Source: Cenococcum geophilum 1.58
Taxonomy: Eukaryota; Ascomycota; Dothideomycetes; Gloniales; Gloniaceae
Assembly (NCBI GenBank): GCA_001692895.1
Contig: KV748180.1
Span: forward strand, 558,001 to 622,000
Direction: 5' to 3'
Length of the DNA stretch: 64,000 nt
Each line of letters starts with the position of its first letter. Position 1 is the stretch's first letter. Positions 49,143 to 60,525 of the stretch are shown here, in pieces. The notes under the pieces are model-generated. The model was not told the DNA's origin, ran no database searches, and was given only the letters and a program-made list of their open reading frames with translations. The position numbers and the translations under genes were made by a program.

Positions 49143-52100
49143 CTGATCAGTAAGCGCGTACAAATCAGCAATTACTCGATACCTCCCCCCAAGCGATACT
49201 CGACAGCAACTACCCGTTTAGACTCCTAGTACGACCTACTAGAAGGTCAGAAGTCGGGGATTACGGACTTATCTCCAACTCTATATACTTATTTAAGTCT
49301 TAGTACGGTTTACTAGAAGTATAATAGACGTGAATACAGACCTATACGAAACCCCCTACCCTTAAACCTCGAACCCCTATCCCTACTACACCCTCTTTTA
49401 ATACCTCCGACGTCTTTTTAGACCCCTTATAGAGACCCCCTACCCCTCTATAAATTACTACGGACCTATTAAGACCCCTTATAGACACCCTTACCCTTTT
49501 ATGAACTATAACGAACATTAACCGCCTTTACGGACCACTATAAGACCTCTTCTACCTACTGCGTACTACACTACACTATACAGTATGGCAGACCTAAGGA
49601 AGCAAGTTAATAAAGGCCAGGAAAAGTAGAGGTAGGGAGCTAACCTTACGTCTATACCTAACGTCAACAACTACATTAAATTTAAAGTTCTTAAATATAA
49701 ATATTTTAAGCTTATAAACGTCGACCTATAGGAGCAATACTAGGAAGACTTTGCAGACTTTATGGAAGCTATCTTTAAAGCATATAACCCTACTACCATC
49801 CGTAACCTACGGACCCTCTTACGTAACTAAGGTGTATAGGTTAAAAGGAATAAACGAGTTACTATTACATAGTCCTTATACAACATAATATACAAGAAGG
49901 ACCAAACGGAATAGACTAAAGAGGAAATCCTAGACCAGTTCTAAGAAACTAAAGAACTCTTTACTTCTTCCAAACTTAATATAATTGCTAGCCTTATACC
50001 TAACCTACTTAACTAAATTCGTCCTATAAACCTAAGCAGTTTTGGAATTAATCTTATAGGCCAAAGCACACCTAGTACTTAAGTTACGGACCACAATACC
50101 CCCGTAAACCAAAATACGGACCAAATTACCCCCGTTATTTAAGTTACAGATCCGTAAGCTATATATCCACAAACTATAAATCCGTAAGTTATAGATCCGC
50201 AACCTACCTAACTAAAGACCTACGGCAAGGAGCTAGCTAACCTAGCTAAGCTCTATACCGATAAATCTAAGTACAGCGGCGAAAACGATAACTTTAACTT
50301 TAAACTAACTATCTTTACGGACCTCTACTAGAAGGCTAATATTCCTAAACAAGAGTTTAGCCAAGCCTACTCTACCATACTACGCGGCCTAGCACTTGAC
50401 CACTACTACACCAACCTTAAGAGCAACCCCCTTAGTGTTTCTTTTAATAAGCTATACGAAGCTATACGTAACTACTTTAAAGGACTAGAATATAAGCGTA
50501 ATATCCTTACCTAATAGAATGCAACCAAGCTACAGACCGTAATAGACAAGAACACTAAAAAATCGACTATAGAGTGCCTACAAATCCTTATTAAAGACCT
50601 CCGCTACCTATAGTACGGTTTTAATATCAAGCTTTAAATAGATAACTTCCTGCACAATAAACTTATTACGGCCTACTAGGAAGTAGAGCCCTATAAGTAC
50701 GCCTACTACAAGCCTACAGATACCTTAGCTGGCCTTATTAATAATCTACGCTCCTCTATTACAACGTATAAAGTCTTAAACCCACTAGGCAGCACTTAAG
50801 CCTTTATTACGGATATTTAATATCCGCAAATAGACTCAGACGTCTACTTTACGGACCGCCGCTACTGCTAGCAGCACCTATACCAACCAAGTCCTACCCG
50901 TAACCCCCGCAGCAACCCCTATATAAAAACATACCCCCGCAAACAAACTAGCCAGAAGTGCTTCGTATACGGTAAGGAAGAATGTTGGTCTATAAGGCAT
51001 ACCTAGGAAGAACGTAATAAGTCCAGGAAGAGACTTAATAGCCGTATTAACCAGTTTATTTTAGAATACAAAGGAAAGGAAGTAGAAGAGCCCCCTAATA
51101 AGTTAATAAAAGCCCTTATAATTAACTTTAACTTAAACACTTAGGAATAAGAGACCTTAGAGACATTCCTAACCACTTTCAGACCTTTTATAGACAGCTA
51201 AGCCTTTAATATTACGACCGTATTAGCCGACCGTTCCTTTATACACTTAGTTACGCCCAAAAACCATTCCATAAGTACCCCTATTACGGATATTATAGAT
51301 TATAAGTAGGATCTATTTGCATATATTACTACAGAACGCTATACCCCCAAGGAATTCTACGGTGTTATAATCAACACAGGCGCCTCTAAGAAGTCTACTG
51401 TAGGCTACGGATAATACCTTGTATATAGGACCACCGCAAATAACAATACGGACATTAATATTACGCAAACTAGGGCCGTAAACGTCCAATTTGGCATTAG
51501 CTCAACTGCATTAATTAGATTAGTTACAGTTAAGACCCCAATTAGCCTAGTTAACTTCCACATAGTAAAAGCAGACACCCCTTTCTTACTTTGCTTTACG
51601 GACATAGACAGGTTATAGGTTTACTATAATAATATTACGGACACCTTAATCGGCCCCACAACTGCCCCAGAAAGCAAGCATATTACCCTACTAATTACAC
51701 AACGATTTAGACACCCGTTCCTTATATAGGGAGAGACTTTACGGACCTACATTTAGGAATCTTTTAACTATAACCCATGCTACCTTACTAGTACGGAGAT
51801 CCACCGTCTATACCGCCGTTTCGGCCACCCGTCAGCCGAAAAGCTATATAGAGTCTTTAAACGCTTTAGACACGACGACGTCAATAGGAAGGCAGTTAAT
51901 TACCTAACCAAATACTGCTCCTTTTACTAGAAATACGGACGTTCCCCAGGCCGATTTAAGTTCACCCTTTATAAGGACCTTAACTTCAACCACTTAGTGT
52001 ATATAGACATTATGTATATTAACGGCAGCCTAGTATTATATATAATTGACGAGGCAACCCACTACTAAGCCGCCCGTTAGTTGCAAAATATATCCACAAA

Positions 52101-55013
52101 GTATACTTAGGATATTTTACGGACCTGCTGGATTAATACGTACGTTAAACCTCCTAAGTATATCACCTACAACGCTAGTAGGAACTTCATTAGTAAGGAA
52201 TTCCAGTAGTATGCTACGGCCATGGCTATATTAATAAAAGCTGTTCCAGTCAAGGCGTATTAGTCTATTAGGCTTATTAAGCGAGCTTACTTAGCTCTAC
52301 GGAGAGCTTATTAGATTATTACGGACAAGTATAAGGATATTTAAAAGGAACTAGCTTTATAGATGGCCGTAAAAGCTATTAACAACACCGCTAGCCCTAA
52401 CGGACTAGTACCCACCCTCTTGGTTTACGGAGCTTACCTAAGAATAAGTAACCTAGGCCCCCCTGCCCTGTCTATTACAGAACAAGCAGCTATAATATGG
52501 AAGGCAATAGCCGAAATAGTTAAATTACGGGCTAAATAAACTATTAATAACGCCCTATACTACCGCAACGGACCTAATACAACCTTAGTACACAACCTCC
52601 CGCTTAACTCTGAAGTCCTCATATAGCGTGAAAGCGGTAGTTAGAATAGACCTTACTGTCTACTAGCCGTAGAAAACAAGACGTGCTGCGTATAGCTTCC
52701 TAGCGGGCTAACTAGCTTTAGAAGCACGTCCGTAAAACCCTACTTTTAGCCTGAAAACACCCATGACATTAAGCTAGACAAACTAGAAGCAACCGCCGAA
52801 CTAGACAAACTAGAAATGACTGCCGAATTAGATAAACTAGAGGCACCCTTACCTACCCTAGAGGTCCCCTAGAAACCCACTAAACCTACTAAACCTGCCG
52901 TAAAGCGTGGCTGAGGACGCCCCCGTAAGAATCCCGTAACAAAGAACTACCTAACCTCTACAGGCACATCCGTAAAGCAATCTCCGCCTATAGATATATT
53001 AGTTCTAGTATAGGAAACCCCTTTTATAGACTTACGGCGTAAAGAGATTAACGGACTACTTAAAAAGGGTATCTTTATAATTATAACGGAGAGAGACGTT
53101 CCGTAAGGCGTCCGTATATTTAACTTATACTTTATTAATAAGATTAAGCACCCTAGTACTAATAAAGCCTTTAAGAAATTAAGGCTTATTATATAAGCTT
53201 ATAACGACTAGGTAAAGGACCTAGTCCTTATATAATTACCTATAATTTAACGGGTTAGTTAACGGATTATACTCGCACTTATGCCTAGACTACAGCAAAC
53301 TAAATCCGTAGCCCTTTACTTACGGGATATCTTATAAGCCTACGTGCAGTCTAATACCTACCTAAGTAGGGATATCTTTATACGACTACCCTATAAGCTT
53401 AACCTATAACTAGGAATAATTTTATAGGTTATAAAACCTCTTTACGGAGTACTAGAAGCCGAAAACTATTAATTTAAGATATACTACTAGCACTACGTCA
53501 GTAAACTTAAAATAGAACAATTAACCTACAACCCCTGCCTCCTATACAGCCCATTAAACGGCCTTAGTATTATTAGACTCTAAATAGACAATACCCTCTT
53601 CTTAGCAGACTGGACATTTGCGGACGCTAAAGAGACTAAACTATAAGAAGTTAAGTTCCTAGCAAAGCCGCGAGAGCAATTAACTAAGTAGACTCTAATT
53701 AAGTTCAATAGAGGCTTAATTATATAAAAGGGCAACTTAATCTAGCTAACTTAGGAACGCTAAGCTTAAAACCTAAAGCTTATTATAGCAAAGCCTACGG
53801 ACCTTACTAGTTCCCGCGGAGAGACCTATAAGACCGTAAATACAAAAGACTAATACGCTGCACAGTGTGCAAGAGGCGCCTACATTGCCACAATCTGCTA
53901 ACCCGAATCTGCCTACGACTTATCCTTTATAGCCTAGGTAGTAGATCCGCAAGAAGAAAATATTAAGCAGCTTAATAAGCGCATTTAGTAGCAAATTAAT
54001 AATATAGCAAGGGGACTTACTTTTATACCACTAGACTTAAGTTCCCTTAGCTTACTGGTATTTACGGACGCCTCCTTTACCAATAATAAAGACCTATTAT
54101 CACAAATCGGCTTTATAATTGTACTTACGGACCGTAATTAGGACGCAAATATACTGTACTAGTCTTTAATTAAGTGTAAATAAGTAACCCGTAATGTACT
54201 AGCTTCTAAACTATATACACTAGCTTATAGATTTAATATAGCAGCCGTAATTAAATTAACGGTCTAGAAGATTCTATAACTAGAGCAGTTACCCCTAGTT
54301 TTATGCACCGATTTAAAGTCCCTTTATAACTACCTAGTTAAACTAGGTACGATATAAGAGAAGAGGCTTATAGTCGACCTAATGTGCTTATATTAGGCCT
54401 ATAAACGACGTAAGATTATAGAGGTTAAATAGATCAGCAGCGGAGATAACCTAGCGGACGCCATAACTAAGGCAAAGCCGTGTTAAGCCCTTAAAACCCT
54501 AATTAACACGAATAAGCTTAACCTAAAAGTTATAGAATAGGTAGAACGGGACTAATGGAGTACCTATAGTACGCCTACGGCCCGTTAGAAGGCCGTACGG
54601 CTTATTATACGGCCTATTCTACGGACCGTAAGCTATTAGGTAGAAAAACGGTAGAAAGCTGTAATAGAACTTAGTAGACTCACGTGACCTGCCAAATTCT
54701 GCCATATTCTGCCACAGTAGTTAAATTAACCAATTACGATTTTCCATGCCGGGTATAGAAAATCGCCATTAGCTCGCTTAGCACTAGCGCCTTAGCGGCC
54801 CTTAAAATCTGACTTACTGCCCATTAAAAGGCCGTACGGTTTATTTTATGGACCGTAAGTAGGACTTACGGCTAGCTTAAGGTACCGTTTAAAAGGCAGC
54901 CTAGACGGCACCTCAGGGGAGATTTTCTATATATTTTCCTTTGTATTCTATAGTTTTATTAAAGTAATTATAGAGGCTGTACACAGGTAGTTTTATTTTT
55001 TAAGTACTGCTAG

Positions 55014-55261
55014 TGTATAATTACAGCACCTGTTATACCAAACGCGTGCTTACGTGTTTACGCGTTTAGTGCACTAACTACTCGCTTACGCGTCTGGTGC
55101 ACTTATAAAGCACTAACTAATTAGGGGGGAGGTGCATTAGTATATAGACCACGTAGTCTGCTTTATATAATCGACAGTCACCATCCAAATAAGCATACAA
55201 TACTATATGTATTTCGTGCCCGTGGATACGACTCACTCGTGCTATTAAGTTAGTACGAACA
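55014..55261 (+). repeat. 3' LTR of Copia-D
   Basis: 248 bp, the same ends as the 5' LTR, differing by scattered transitions. Confidence 0.92.
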
Positions 55262-55735
55262 ATAACTTATAGCCTTTTCTATAATTAGGTGGTTTTAGAT
55301 AACTTTCTCATCTAACTATATATAGAAATCTTCCTACTTATCGTTATGTCGTTGCCTATACTACTTTTAGTATAGCCCTTTAAGTATATATAGCTTATCC
55401 GTAAGGAAGTATCTTTTTATTACTATATTATAATAGCCCTTTATATATCGTTCTTTAAACCTAATAGGGATCCCTAAATCCTTTTTATTCTCCAGTTTAA
55501 TAAGCTACTTAGTTCTTAGTATACCTACCCTAGGCCTATTAGTAATTCTTTATACTAATACTCTGTCCCTTATACGTCCTAATATACTAGATCTCTTATT
55601 TAATTTCTATTCTTACTATATAATAATTCTTTACCTAAATTCTTCTATAGTTTTTTTTAGTTTACGTCTTATAGCATCGGGAAAATATTCGCAGGATGAG
55701 ATTTAAGTAGACTTTGGTTTTTGCGTTTCGCGTAA

Positions 55736-56130
55736 TTAACATATAATTTAACTAACTTAACACGCAATTAACTAACTTAATACGCAGTTGACCTACTTAA
55801 TATACAATTTAACTAACTTAACACGCAGTTAACCTACTTAACATGCAATTTAACTAACTTAACACGCAGTTGACCTACTTAACATACAATTTAACTAACT
55901 TAATACGCAGTTGAACCTACTTAACATATAATTTAACTAACTTAACACGCAGTTAACCTACTTAACATACAATTTAACTAACTTAACACATAGTTAACCT
56001 ACTTAATATACAATTTAACTAACTTAACACGTAGTTAACCTACTTTAACATATAATTTAACTAACTTAATACATAGTTAACCTACTTAACATACAATTTA
56101 ACTAACTCGATATGCAGTTAACCTACTTAA
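55736..56130. repeat. Minisatellite 1: about 42-bp AT-rich unit, roughly nine copies
   Basis: The unit contains ATTTAACTAACTTAACACG and CAGTTAACCTACTTAACAT in alternation. Copies differ by single bases and short indels. Confidence 0.85.
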
Positions 56131-56257
56131 CAACTTTAAAAGCTAACTGTATATTTCTTAACGTGCGATTAAGGTAAAGTTATATACTATATATTTAACT
56201 ATTATATATAATCTTATATAATCTTATACAATCTCATACAATCTTATAGTCTTATTA

Positions 56258-56615
56258 CTTGGAGGCTCTGCATAAGGCTCTACCACGAAGCTCTACACGA
56301 AGCTCTGCGTACAGAGGCTTTGCACGAAGCTCTGCGCATAAAGGCTCTGCACCCAAAGCTCTGCACGAAGCTTCGCATAAGGCTCTACACGAGGCTCTAC
56401 ACGAAGCTCTGCGTACAGAGGCTCTGCACGAAGCTCTGCACGAAGCTCTGCACGAGGGTCTGCGCGAGGGTCTGCGCGAGGGTCTACGCGAAGCTCTGCG
56501 TACAGAGGCTCTGCACGAGGCCTCTGCGAGAAGCTCTGCGTACAGAGGCTCTGCACGAGGCTCTGCGCAAAGCTCTGCGTACAGAGGCTCTACACGAAGC
56601 TCTGCATCGGGTCCC
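56258..56615. repeat. Minisatellite 2: GAGGCTCTGCACGAAGCTCTG-type 12/27-bp units
   Basis: Multiples of GAAGCTCTGCAC and GCGTACAGAGGCTCTGCAC fill about 360 bp. All frames are open because the unit length is a multiple of three and lacks stops; the resulting Ala-Leu-His-Glu repeats are not taken as a protein. Confidence 0.85.
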
Positions 56616-56734
56616 CACTATATTCCCGATAGGCCTCTACACGTGCCTCTACCCCTATGTAGCCACCTTATTTTTTACCCTTCCTTCCTTCTTTATATCC
56701 CCCCTACCTAGGGAGGCCACCAGAACGGCAGCCA

Positions 56735-57315
56735 GCAGAGGACCGTTACTAAGAACTAGACGACCGTCGCCAGAACCAGATGACCGTTTACTAAGAAACC
56801 AGACGACCCATCGCCAGCCAGACGCACCGTCGCCAAGAACCAAGACGACCGTTGCCAGAGCTAGACGATCGTCGCCAGAACCAGAACGAACCGTCGCCAA
56901 GCTAGAACGAACCGGTTACCAGAACCAGACGACTGTCGCCAGAACCAGAACGACCGTCGCCAGCCAGACGACCGTTACCAAAACCAGACGACCGTTGCCA
57001 GAGCTAGACGATTTGTCGCCCAGAACCAGAACGACCGTCGCTAGCCAGACGACCCCGGTTTAACCCAGAAACTAGAACGAACCGTGTCGCCAGCCAGACC
57101 GGAACCGGTTACCAGTAACTAGACGACTGTTGCTAGAACCAGACGAACCGTTGCTAGCCAAACGGACCGTTACTAGAACCAGACGACCGTCGCCAGAACC
57201 AGACGACCGTTACCAGAACTAGACGACCGTTGCCAGAGCTAGACGACCGTCGCTAAAACCAGACGACCGTCGCCAGAACCAGACAACCGTCGCCAGAGCC
57301 AGACGACAACGACTA
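56735..57315. repeat. Minisatellite 3: about 20-bp GACCGTCGCCAGAACCAGAC units
   Basis: More than twenty degenerate copies of a 20-21-bp unit occur. It is CpG-rich, in contrast to the decayed DNA around it. Confidence 0.85.
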
Positions 57316-57359
57316 GCCAGCCAACACTATAAACGATTCGATCAATCGATCGAATTAAG

Positions 57360-57765
57360 GTAGCACAGACAGGTAGGCACAAACAGGTAGATGCTAACGG
57401 GTAGGTAGATATAAATAGGTAGATAGATGCAGACAGGTAAGTAGATATAGATAGGTAGGCAGATATAAATAGGTAAGTAGATACAGATAGGCAAGCAGAT
57501 ATAGATAGGTAGGTAGATACTAACGGGTAGGTAGATATAGATAGGTAGGTAGATATAGATAAGTAGATATAAATAGGTAGGTAGATATAGACAGGTAAGT
57601 AAATGTAGATANGTAGGTAGATGCTAACGGGTAGGTAAATATAGATAGGTAGGTAGATATAGATAGGTAGGTAAATATAGACAGGTAGATGTAGATAGGT
57701 AGGCAATGTAAATAGGTAGGCGATGCAGGCAAGTAGGTAAGTCAATAGGTAGATAGGTAGAAGAG
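57360..57765. repeat. Minisatellite 4: GGTAGGTAGATATAGATA-type units
   Basis: A 12- to 20-bp purine-rich repeat with many copies; an N lies at 57612. Minus-strand frames give Tyr/Ile/Leu/Pro-rich repeats of no recognisable family. Confidence 0.85.
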
Positions 57766-60106
57766 AACTATCGCTGTATTATATTAAATTATCTAAAATA
57801 ATAATATTTATTTTGCTAGCCTTATAAATAGCTTTAAAATAGCTTTTATTTATTTAAAATATATTATTAGTATAAAAGAGGTAAATATAATTATGGTTGC
57901 CAAATGCGCAGATTACTAGCAGGTTGCGCGCAGGCTGCGCGCAGGCTGCGTGTTAAAAAAACACGATATAGGCTAGTCGGTTGAGTTGCCAAATGCCCTC
58001 AACTGCGCGCCAATTGCGTCAACCACCAACCATTAAGGCCATTGAAAGGGTACCATATTTTGCCGATGAGATAGATCCTTAAAGTCTTCCTACTTCTTAA
58101 TTTTAGTATCAATTCTTTAATCTTTAGGCTAAATACTATATCCTCCTAGTAAGTCCTTTAGGTCTATATATCTATCTCCTAGTTTAGTTGCTATTTATAC
58201 TATAGATTCTCTAATCTATAAAGAAGCCTCTTACCTCTTATTTATAGGTGTTTTTATTTATACTCCAAATTCTTAACCCCTTTAAATTCTTAATCTTAAG
58301 CTTGCTTCTATCTTAAGCTTTACTTTAGCCTTAGTCTAATTAGGCTTACTTAGTGTTTTTATCTTATCTTAAGAATCTTATGCCTATGGGAAACTCTGTC
58401 CTAAGCTTATTCTTATATCTTTAAACTAAGCTACTACTCTACTCTATTAGTTATTATTTATTATAGGTCCTTAAGCTTACCTTATCTCGTCTTAAGAATC
58501 TTAGTTATCTCGCATCTTATCTTAAGAATCTTAAGCCTTTAGCCTTTTGCCTTTATTAAGTACTAAAGTGGCTTGCTATTCTACTTCTCTTATATTTCGC
58601 GAAGCGATAGATATCGTATCTAGTAGGGTCTTAATCCCTACTAATATTCCCTATTCTATAGTGGAATTATCCTCTACTTCTTATATAATATCTTTAAGGT
58701 CTATATACTTCTAATAAGCCGCTTTTATTACCTTATTGTTATAAAATATTTCGCCTATATCGAAGTTATTGTCCTTAATATCCGATCTACAAACTAGTTT
58801 ATTAGTTCCTTTATATTCCGCTAAATATAGCTCTTATAGCTAATAGCATACGCCATACTTAGCGTCCTTATAAATTTAGTATACGTTATTATAATAAAAC
58901 GCAAAACTTTTAATTAAATATTCTTTTATTCCTTATAGTATATTATTATCTCTTTATACGTATATATCGTCTACTAGTCTCATTTCTTTTACTATATAGT
59001 AACTCTAACTACTTCTATAGTCTCTAACGTAATAACCTTATTTTCTGCAATTTATATAAGCTCCCTCTTTAAACTATTTTTCTTGCTATAGAGTCTGCCT
59101 AAATGTCTTCTACTGCTAAGATCCCTAATTTAGCCTTTGCTCCTTAAACCTTTAATTACTTAACCCTTATCCTCTAGGTTTCTATAGTTTCTTACTCTAT
59201 CTCTTATAGGCTTTTTTAGTACTACTTAGGTCCATTAGCTCTGCGCTATACTATAGTTTTTAACTTAGCTTTAGTTATTACGTATTCTGCGCCTTATATA
59301 ACTATAAAACTCTATCTTAGCCTCTCTTAGCCTATTCCCTTTAGTAGATCTAATTATTAATCTTAATTACTTAATCTATTAGTTCCCTTAGGGTATCCGT
59401 ATCTTCTATTAGGATAATTATATCCTAGACTTTAGCCTTAAGTCCCTACTTATACTATGCTATAAGCACCTTATTATTCTACTTTACTTATATTGCTAAT
59501 ATCTAGAACTACGTTATATACTTAATTGCTAAAGTTTATTACATAATATCTTAGAGTTTTTTTTGCCGTAGTTATTAATTCTAGGTCTCTAAATATTTAT
59601 ATAAGTTACTTTATAAACCCTTTCTAGCTTAAGAATATAAATCGTATATTTTAGTTAGTGGTCGTTATTTCATTTACCTATATTTTCGTAAAGTAAGGCT
59701 TAAACTACTTAAGTGCTCTTCCTAATAGAAATAGTCCCGTATATACTATTCGATCTATAGGTATTAGTAGCTTAGCTCCTTCTTATATAACCTTGAAGTG
59801 CATTTATATAAGAAATCCTTTAAGTTTTAATCTCTCTCCTAAATACCTTTTAATTAATAGTAGCTTAATCTTCGCTGCTCCTATCCTATTAATCCTATTT
59901 TCTAATATTATATTATTTTCTGTTAGCTAGTTAACTATCTCTTATAGCTATCCAACTATTATAGGTTGCTATAAGTTAGTGTTTACTATATTAGTGTTAT
60001 TACCTAACCTTAAAGTAGTTGCCGCCGTTAATAGCGTTATGGCTAGTGCTTTTAGTAGCATGTTATTCAACTTTCTATATTTAATACCGTAACTAGGTAG
60101 TAATTA

Positions 60107-60525
60107 TATAACGGAACTTTATAGTAGGAACTACGGTAGGCTTATTATTGGGCTAGGTATATAGGAAATATAAATATAAAAGTTAACAACGTAATAATAA
60201 CTAGTGGAGTAGTTGCCTAATAGATTAACTCTAATTATATTCTAAGAATTATTATAAGGAAGGAACTATCTAGGTAGGGATTAAGGGTCCTTAAATACAC
60301 AACCGTACTTCTATAAAATCCTTCTTATATATAATATACGTACGCTCTATTTACTCTATTACGGATTATATAGATCCTATAGATTATATAGATCACGTTA
60401 TATAACCTTAGTTACTATTCCTCGTTATATAGTTCTACCGGTTCTATTCTAAACTATACCTAAATTAACTAACTAGCTTTTTCCGACTCCTCTCTAAGTA
60501 GTTATAATATTATACTTAAAGCGTC
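60107..60525 (-). repeat. 5' LTR of Gypsy-C, truncated
   Basis: 419 bp matching 43292-43710; the last 7 bp of the LTR are missing where LINE sequence begins. Confidence 0.82.

Larger units (their letters stand above)
48895..55261 (+). mobile_element. Copia-D: full-length LTR retrotransposon nested in Gypsy-C
   Basis: 248-bp LTRs (48895-49142 and 55014-55261) are flanked by the perfect duplication ATAAC (48890-48894 and 55262-55266). Broken plus-strand translation shows gag from the ATG at 49585, an integrase zinc-binding start HRLYRRFGHPSAEKL (about 51800-51840), reverse transcriptase (about 53000-53650) and RNase H ending GDNLADAITK (about 54440-54474). Gene order integrase before reverse transcriptase is the Copia order. 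RIP stops make it inactive, though it is less decayed than Gypsy-C. Confidence 0.93.
55703..58064. mobile_element. 2.36-kb insertion carrying the four minisatellites (possible 8-bp TSD)
   Basis: GATGAGAT stands on both sides (55695-55702 and 58065-58072), and Gypsy-C sequence seems to resume after it. No terminal inverted repeats are visible, so the class is unknown. Its right part (57900-58064) is GC-richer with repeated GGTTGCGCGCA/GGCTGCGCGCA. Confidence 0.4.
43292..60525 (-). mobile_element. Gypsy-C: third LTR retrotransposon, minus strand, heavily interrupted
   Basis: The left LTR (43292-43717, 426 bp) is the 3' LTR. The right LTR (60107-60525) matches it over 419 bp and then stops where a LINE begins. 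A purine tract on the minus strand beside 43717 sets the orientation. Minus-strand translation gives LFLGFCNYYR at about 47026-47060 (reverse transcriptase/RNase H border) among many RIP stops. Inserts are a non-LTR-like unit (45910-46429), Copia-D (48895-55261) and a minisatellite block (55703-58064). The right duplication of AGTAC must lie beyond the LINE, outside the window. Confidence 0.82.

Noticed and set aside
55736-56130. CRISPR-like array
   Set aside because: Repeats are contiguous with no unique spacers, and the genome is eukaryotic; this is a minisatellite.
56259-57063. 150- and 247-codon frames in the minisatellite block
   Set aside because: They are open only because the repeat units are multiples of three without stops; the translated product is a low-complexity repeat.
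57239-57745. 168-codon Tyr/Ile-rich frame on the minus strand
   Set aside because: It is a translation of minisatellite 4 and contains an undetermined base.
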